Positions 6,590 to 9,203 of a stretch of 9,203 bases of DNA are shown one piece after another (position 1 is the stretch's first letter; every line of letters begins with the position of its first letter). This DNA comes from Bacteroidota bacterium (GTDB lineage: Bacteria; Bacteroidota; Ignavibacteria; Palsa-1295), in assembly GCA_025363505.1 (NCBI GenBank), contig JANYDV010000309.1:1-9203 (forward strand). The letters run 5' to 3'. The notes beneath the pieces are model-generated. The model had not been told where the DNA came from and did not search any database. It saw nothing but the letters and a program-made list of their open reading frames with translations. The translations under genes and the position numbers were made by a program.

Positions 6590-7186
6590 TCAAGGAAAAA
6601 TCAAATAGAATTTGCCTTCGTGAACTGTGATCTTATCGCCAACGGCATTTTGAAGTGTGCCACAAAAAGAGCCATACAGTGAATCTGGTTTTCCGAAAGC
6701 CGTTTTTTTCTGATAATCAATCATTGTTTTCCCGGATACCGGGCGATAAACCCCTTTCGATGAATCTTGACGGCTTAAATTAAACACAACACCATTCCTT
6801 CCGGCTTTCGATGTCCCTGTCCATGAATATGTCCCAGGATGGAAGGAAGGTAATCTGACAGCAAGAACAACCAATTCACCATCATCTCCAACAATAACAG
6901 GATCAATAATTCCTGATACTGCCTCATAGTAATAACTGGAATCTGCAAATATTAATTGTTCAAAGGTCATTGCATGATCAGAAGTATCATAAGGAGGTTG
7001 ATGTACCCGTATATCGAAATCAATGAGCAAATTCTTTTTCCCAAAACCATCAACAAGCATACTAATTCTTTTCTCGGTGTTTAACTTTAATGTACAAGTG
7101 TCCGCTCCACTTGAATCCGGACTTTGTGTAGTTGAACAACTGGCAATGAGCACAGATGTTAATAGAAGAATTTTTATTCGGAGCAT
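6590..7186 (-). CDS. Lipoprotein of unknown function
   Basis: The product has 198 residues; I do not recognise its family. The N-terminus MLRIKILLLTSVLIASC is a type II signal peptide with lipobox I-A-S-C and lipidated Cys at 17, followed by a short polar linker (STTQSPDSSGAD). The rest has a beta-rich pattern: hydrophobic strands such as KNLLIDFDIRVH, LVVLAVRLP and VVFNLSRQ, a conserved-looking PSFHPGTYSWTGTS segment, and a C-terminal GSFCGTLQNAVGDKITVHEG then KFYLIFP, like the ends of small Bacteroidota lipoproteins. The final strand runs almost to the C-terminus. It lies 87 bases upstream of the propeller gene on the same strand, so the two may be transcribed together. Both sit in the more AT-rich segment that interrupts the duplicated metalloprotease/PLP-enzyme region (one sampled 60-base line is 22/60 GC). 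The gene and its lipoprotein nature are well supported; the role is unknown. Confidence 0.8.
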   Translation of the reverse strand: MLRIKILLLTSVLIASCSTTQSPDSSGADTCTLKLNTEKRISMLVDGFGKKNLLIDFDIRVHQPPYDTSDHAMTFEQLIFADSSYYYEAVSGIIDPVIVGDDGELVVLAVRLPSFHPGTYSWTGTSKAGRNGVVFNLSRQDSSKGVYRPVSGKTMIDYQKKTAFGKPDSLYGSFCGTLQNAVGDKITVHEGKFYLIFP

Positions 7187-7315
7187 ACTTATGTTTTTAT
7201 TGCTTGCCAGATTAACACCCTATTGTCTGTAAGCATTCTTGCCTTCCAAAAAACGTGGTGTGTACAACGGTGTTGCTGAAAAAAAAGATGGAGTTAGGGG
7301 TACATCTTTTAGTGA

Positions 7316-7569
7316 TCAGGCTTCTTTGATCTTTCGCATTTCGTCCATCACGGCATCTACTTCTTCGAGAGTTTACCTTAAGTGATGCCGTTAGGGTCAT
7401 CGGTAATATGCCCGCCTCGGCGATGTGGTTCACGAGGTTTATTAGCCGCAAAACTGTACTCGTCACATTAATCAAAAATACGCTGAGTCATCTCGAGCGA
7501 CGGTATGGCAGTATAAAGACATGGCACTTGAATGCTTGATGTTAAGAAACGATGTATCCCTGATGCAAA
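7316..7569 (-). pseudogene. Decayed 3' fragment of a second copy of the class V PLP-enzyme gene
   Basis: These 254 bases repeat 8248-8649 of the intact PLP-enzyme gene, starting exactly at its stop codon, with about 14 substitutions and two deletions. Lengths agree exactly: 254 + 100 + 48 = 402. The 100-base deletion joins two copies of TCGAGAGT (8297-8304 and 8397-8404 in the intact gene) and breaks the frame. The 48-base deletion joins ATCTCGAG (8522-8529) and ATCTCAAG (8570-8577). The fragment lacks the PLP lysine region and cannot be functional. Its other end (7569) lies about eight bases from where homology to the end of the metalloprotease gene begins (7578), as expected for the junction of a tandem duplication. 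Confidence 0.93.
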
Positions 7570-7578
7570 TCTGTAATC

Positions 7579-8178
7579 TCAATACAATTCCGGTCCGTGA
7601 TCTTTGAGCCATTTCTTGGCGGCTTTGTGGTCGGGATAGAATCTTGCGAGCATATCCCAGAAGCGTTTGGAGTGGTCGAAGACGACTGTATGTGTCAGCT
7701 CGTGTAAGATTACATAGTCAATTATATCAGCCGGTGCCTTGATGAGACGCCAATTAAATGCTACATTTTTTTTGATGGAGCACGTGCCCCATCGCGTCTT
7801 GGCGCTACGAATTATTATTTTGTTATAGCCAAAATCATACTCCGATGCAAGTTCGGCAACTCGCCTCGGAATATAGTGTTTTGCCTCGTGTTTATACCAT
7901 GCTTCCAGACTTGACGCGGTGATGCCGCTTTCTGAAGGACGCGTTATTGGTTTGCCGAGATAGAGGATTTCGTTCGTTTCGAGAGCTATGCGCCGAGCGG
8001 TTAGTTCTCGAAAATACGCGAGTGTCTTGATGATCCAGGCTTCTTTCTCATCAATTAGTCGAAGAAGATTGCTCTCTCCATAGCGAAGTGGCACTATAAC
8101 CTTTACCACAAGCTCGGGGCTAACACTTATCCGAGCATGTTTCACCTTCCGGCGAATAACGCTAAATTCAACTTTCAT
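7579..8178 (-). CDS. YgjP/DUF45-type zinc metalloprotease (SprT/M48-like)
   Basis: The product has 199 residues, is predicted to be cytoplasmic, and has no signal peptide. The zinc site is complete: HELTH at residues 159-163 (two His ligands and the catalytic Glu160) in YVILHELTHTVVFDHSKRFW, with a third candidate His at 169. The family motif RSAKTRWGTCS (124-134) lies upstream, as in YgjP proteins, followed by NVAFNWRLIKAPADIIDYV. The N-terminal half (VIRRKVKHARISVSPELVVK, then KVIVP and a helical region) is also typical. The 199-residue length is somewhat short compared with the ~230-240 common in the family. The physiological substrate is not known; relatives are sometimes linked to restriction-type loci, which are not seen here. 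The gene follows the PLP-enzyme gene after 69 bases on the same strand, and its last 91 bases are duplicated at 4374-4464. The ATG at 8178-8176 is directly preceded by a small palindrome instead of a clear ribosome-binding site. Confidence 0.9.
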   Translation of the reverse strand: MKVEFSVIRRKVKHARISVSPELVVKVIVPLRYGESNLLRLIDEKEAWIIKTLAYFRELTARRIALETNEILYLGKPITRPSESGITASSLEAWYKHEAKHYIPRRVAELASEYDFGYNKIIIRSAKTRWGTCSIKKNVAFNWRLIKAPADIIDYVILHELTHTVVFDHSKRFWDMLARFYPDHKAAKKWLKDHGPELY

Positions 8179-8182
8179 CGGT

Positions 8183-8200
8183 GTAACCCAAAATGGGTAA
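8183..8200. promoter_or_regulatory. Small palindrome directly upstream of the metalloprotease start
   Basis: ACCCA (8186-8190) and TGGGT (8194-8198) form a stem with a three-base loop, within the slightly longer TAACCCAAAATGGGTAA. It ends about 7 bases from the ATG, where a ribosome-binding site would lie. The same ACCCA/TGGGT words occur in the inverted repeat at 1866-1894. It could be an operator or a translation-limiting hairpin, but it is short and may be chance. Confidence 0.3.
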
Positions 8201-8247
8201 AGACACTTCGCATCAATATACTACAACATTTAATAATCATTTAACCC

Positions 8248-9203
8248 TCAGGATTCTTTGATCTTTCGCATTTCGTCCATCACGGCATCTACTTCGTCGA
8301 GAGTGTTATAGAAATGTGGCGCAATTCTACTGCCGAAGGGTGGGCGATAATCAACAATAAATCTTCGCCTGATGAGTTCGTCATTAATTTCTTTGGTCGA
8401 GAGTTTACCTTGAGTGATGCCGTTAGGGTCAACGGTAACATGCCCGCCTCGGCGATGTGATTCACGAGGTGTATTAGCCGCAAAACCATATTCGTCACAT
8501 TTATCAAAAATACGCTGAGTCATCTCGAGGGATTTGGCTCTGATAGCATCAAGACCAATACTGCCGATGATCTCAAGCGACGGTATGGCAGTATAAAGAC
8601 ATGGTACTTGAATGCTTGATGTTAAGAAACGATGCATACCTGATGCAAAGTTAACATCGGGCATAATAAAGTCGAAGGGCTCTTTATCGCCAAGCCAACC
8701 GCGAATTGCCGGGCGAAAGCGTTCTTGTAAATCGGGTCGGACATACATAAATGCTGCTCCGGGTCCCCCACAGAGCCATTTCAACACTCCGGCGGCAAGG
8801 ATATCAACGTTGAGTTCTTTCACATCTATCGGTACCACTCCTGCGGCTTGATATGAATCGACCATCACCAACGCCCCAACCGAATGGGCTTTATCAATGA
8901 TAGTCTTAATATCCTGCAACGCACCACTTCTGAAATAGACGTGACTGATTGGGACAATGAGTGTCGTCTCGTCAATAGCATCACAAATTTTTTGGGCATC
9001 CACAGTGATGCCATCATCACTGTGGACAAGATGTACTGTTGCACCATATTGTTGCCAACCATGCCAAAGATAACTGATAGTCGGGAAATGAAGGTCAGTA
9101 AAAACAACTTTGTTGCGACTAGTGCTAAAGTCGAGGCAACTGGCAATCAGAGCACTGCCGACGGTAAGATTATGGATCAGGGTTACATCTTTGGTGTCGG
9201 CTC
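8248..9203 (-). CDS. Class V aminotransferase-fold PLP enzyme, kynureninase-like; 5' end cut by the window edge
   Basis: The frame is open from the TGA at 8250-8248 to the right edge, giving 317 residues. The GTG at 9003 is internal, because clear family sequence continues upstream of it (TLIHNLTVGSALIASCL, KVVFTDLHFPTISYLW, HGWQQYGATVHLV). Family members are about 380-430 residues long, so roughly the first quarter is missing. Visible motifs are SHVYFRSGALQDI; the PLP aspartate in MVDSYQAAGVVPIDV (Asp about 115 of the visible part) with Gln three residues on; the Schiff-base lysine in AGVLKWLCGGPGAAFMY (Lys about 141); and the C-terminal substrate-carboxylate arginine region RPPFGSRIAPHFYNTLDEVD. 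The sequence is closest in character to kynureninase-like class V proteins, which cleave or transfer sulfur or alanine from amino-acid substrates. The exact substrate cannot be read, and no other kynurenine-pathway gene is in view. The intact gene is the source of the pseudogene copy at 7316-7569. It probably precedes the metalloprotease in an operon. Confidence 0.9.
   Translation of the reverse strand, partial: ADTKDVTLIHNLTVGSALIASCLDFSTSRNKVVFTDLHFPTISYLWHGWQQYGATVHLVHSDDGITVDAQKICDAIDETTLIVPISHVYFRSGALQDIKTIIDKAHSVGALVMVDSYQAAGVVPIDVKELNVDILAAGVLKWLCGGPGAAFMYVRPDLQERFRPAIRGWLGDKEPFDFIMPDVNFASGMHRFLTSSIQVPCLYTAIPSLEIIGSIGLDAIRAKSLEMTQRIFDKCDEYGFAANTPRESHRRGGHVTVDPNGITQGKLSTKEINDELIRRRFIVDYRPPFGSRIAPHFYNTLDEVDAVMDEMRKIKES

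Noticed and set aside
4465..7315. Possibility that the segment is a transposon or integron cassette
   Set aside because: I found no transposase, integrase, terminal inverted repeats, target-site duplication or attC-like structure; its edges match duplication boundaries instead.
7212..7475. Open frame of 87 codons on the minus strand over the PLP-enzyme remnant
   Set aside because: It is an accidental out-of-frame reading of the decayed pseudogene and its flank; the matching shadow frame also exists in the intact gene at 8289-8507.
8865..9146. Minus-strand open frame of 93 codons near the right edge
   Set aside because: It overlaps the PLP-enzyme frame, which is open to the edge and carries clear family motifs, so this is an alternative-frame shadow.

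Overview
The window looks like part of a chromosome from the Bacteroidota/Chlorobiota side of bacteria, quite possibly a Kapabacteria- or Ignavibacteria-like lineage. Evidence for this is a secreted beta-propeller protein with a C-terminal type IX secretion (T9SS) sorting domain, two lipoproteins with an L-A/I-S-C lipobox, weak or absent Shine-Dalgarno sequences at most starts, and one exact match to the Bacteroidota -7 promoter element. The lineage is inferred from these traits; no marker gene is present.

Layout. All genes but one are on the minus strand, so read that side right to left. At 1-1786 lie an ECF sigma factor, a cysteine-free membrane protein that is probably its anti-sigma partner, a strong hairpin terminator, and the start of an exported protein that runs off the left edge. 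At 1921-2502 is a gamma-carbonic-anhydrase-like hexapeptide protein, separated by a divergent intergenic region from the only plus-strand gene (2642-3493), an unrecognised exported four-cysteine protein with a run of nine C near its N-terminus. At 3531-4271 is a lipocalin-like lipoprotein. At 7579-8178 is a YgjP/DUF45 zinc metalloprotease and at 8248-9203 the C-terminal three quarters of a class V aminotransferase/kynureninase-like PLP enzyme, cut by the right edge.

The most interesting structure is between 4374 and 7569. The last ~90 bp of the metalloprotease gene recur at 4374-4464, and a decayed copy of the end of the PLP-enzyme gene sits at 7316-7569, directly against the stop of the intact metalloprotease. 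Together these are the two ends of a former tandem duplication of the metalloprotease/PLP-enzyme segment. Its interior has been replaced by about 2.85 kb of more AT-rich DNA carrying a 13-repeat T9SS-sorted propeller protein and an unrecognised lipoprotein. The PLP-enzyme copy has lost exactly 100 bp and 48 bp, each between short direct repeats still visible in the intact gene. I see no tRNA, rRNA, CRISPR array, transposase or integrase. The window is not obviously a defence or biosynthetic system; its novelty is this scar with its surface-protein cargo, plus a few regulatory and repeat signals.
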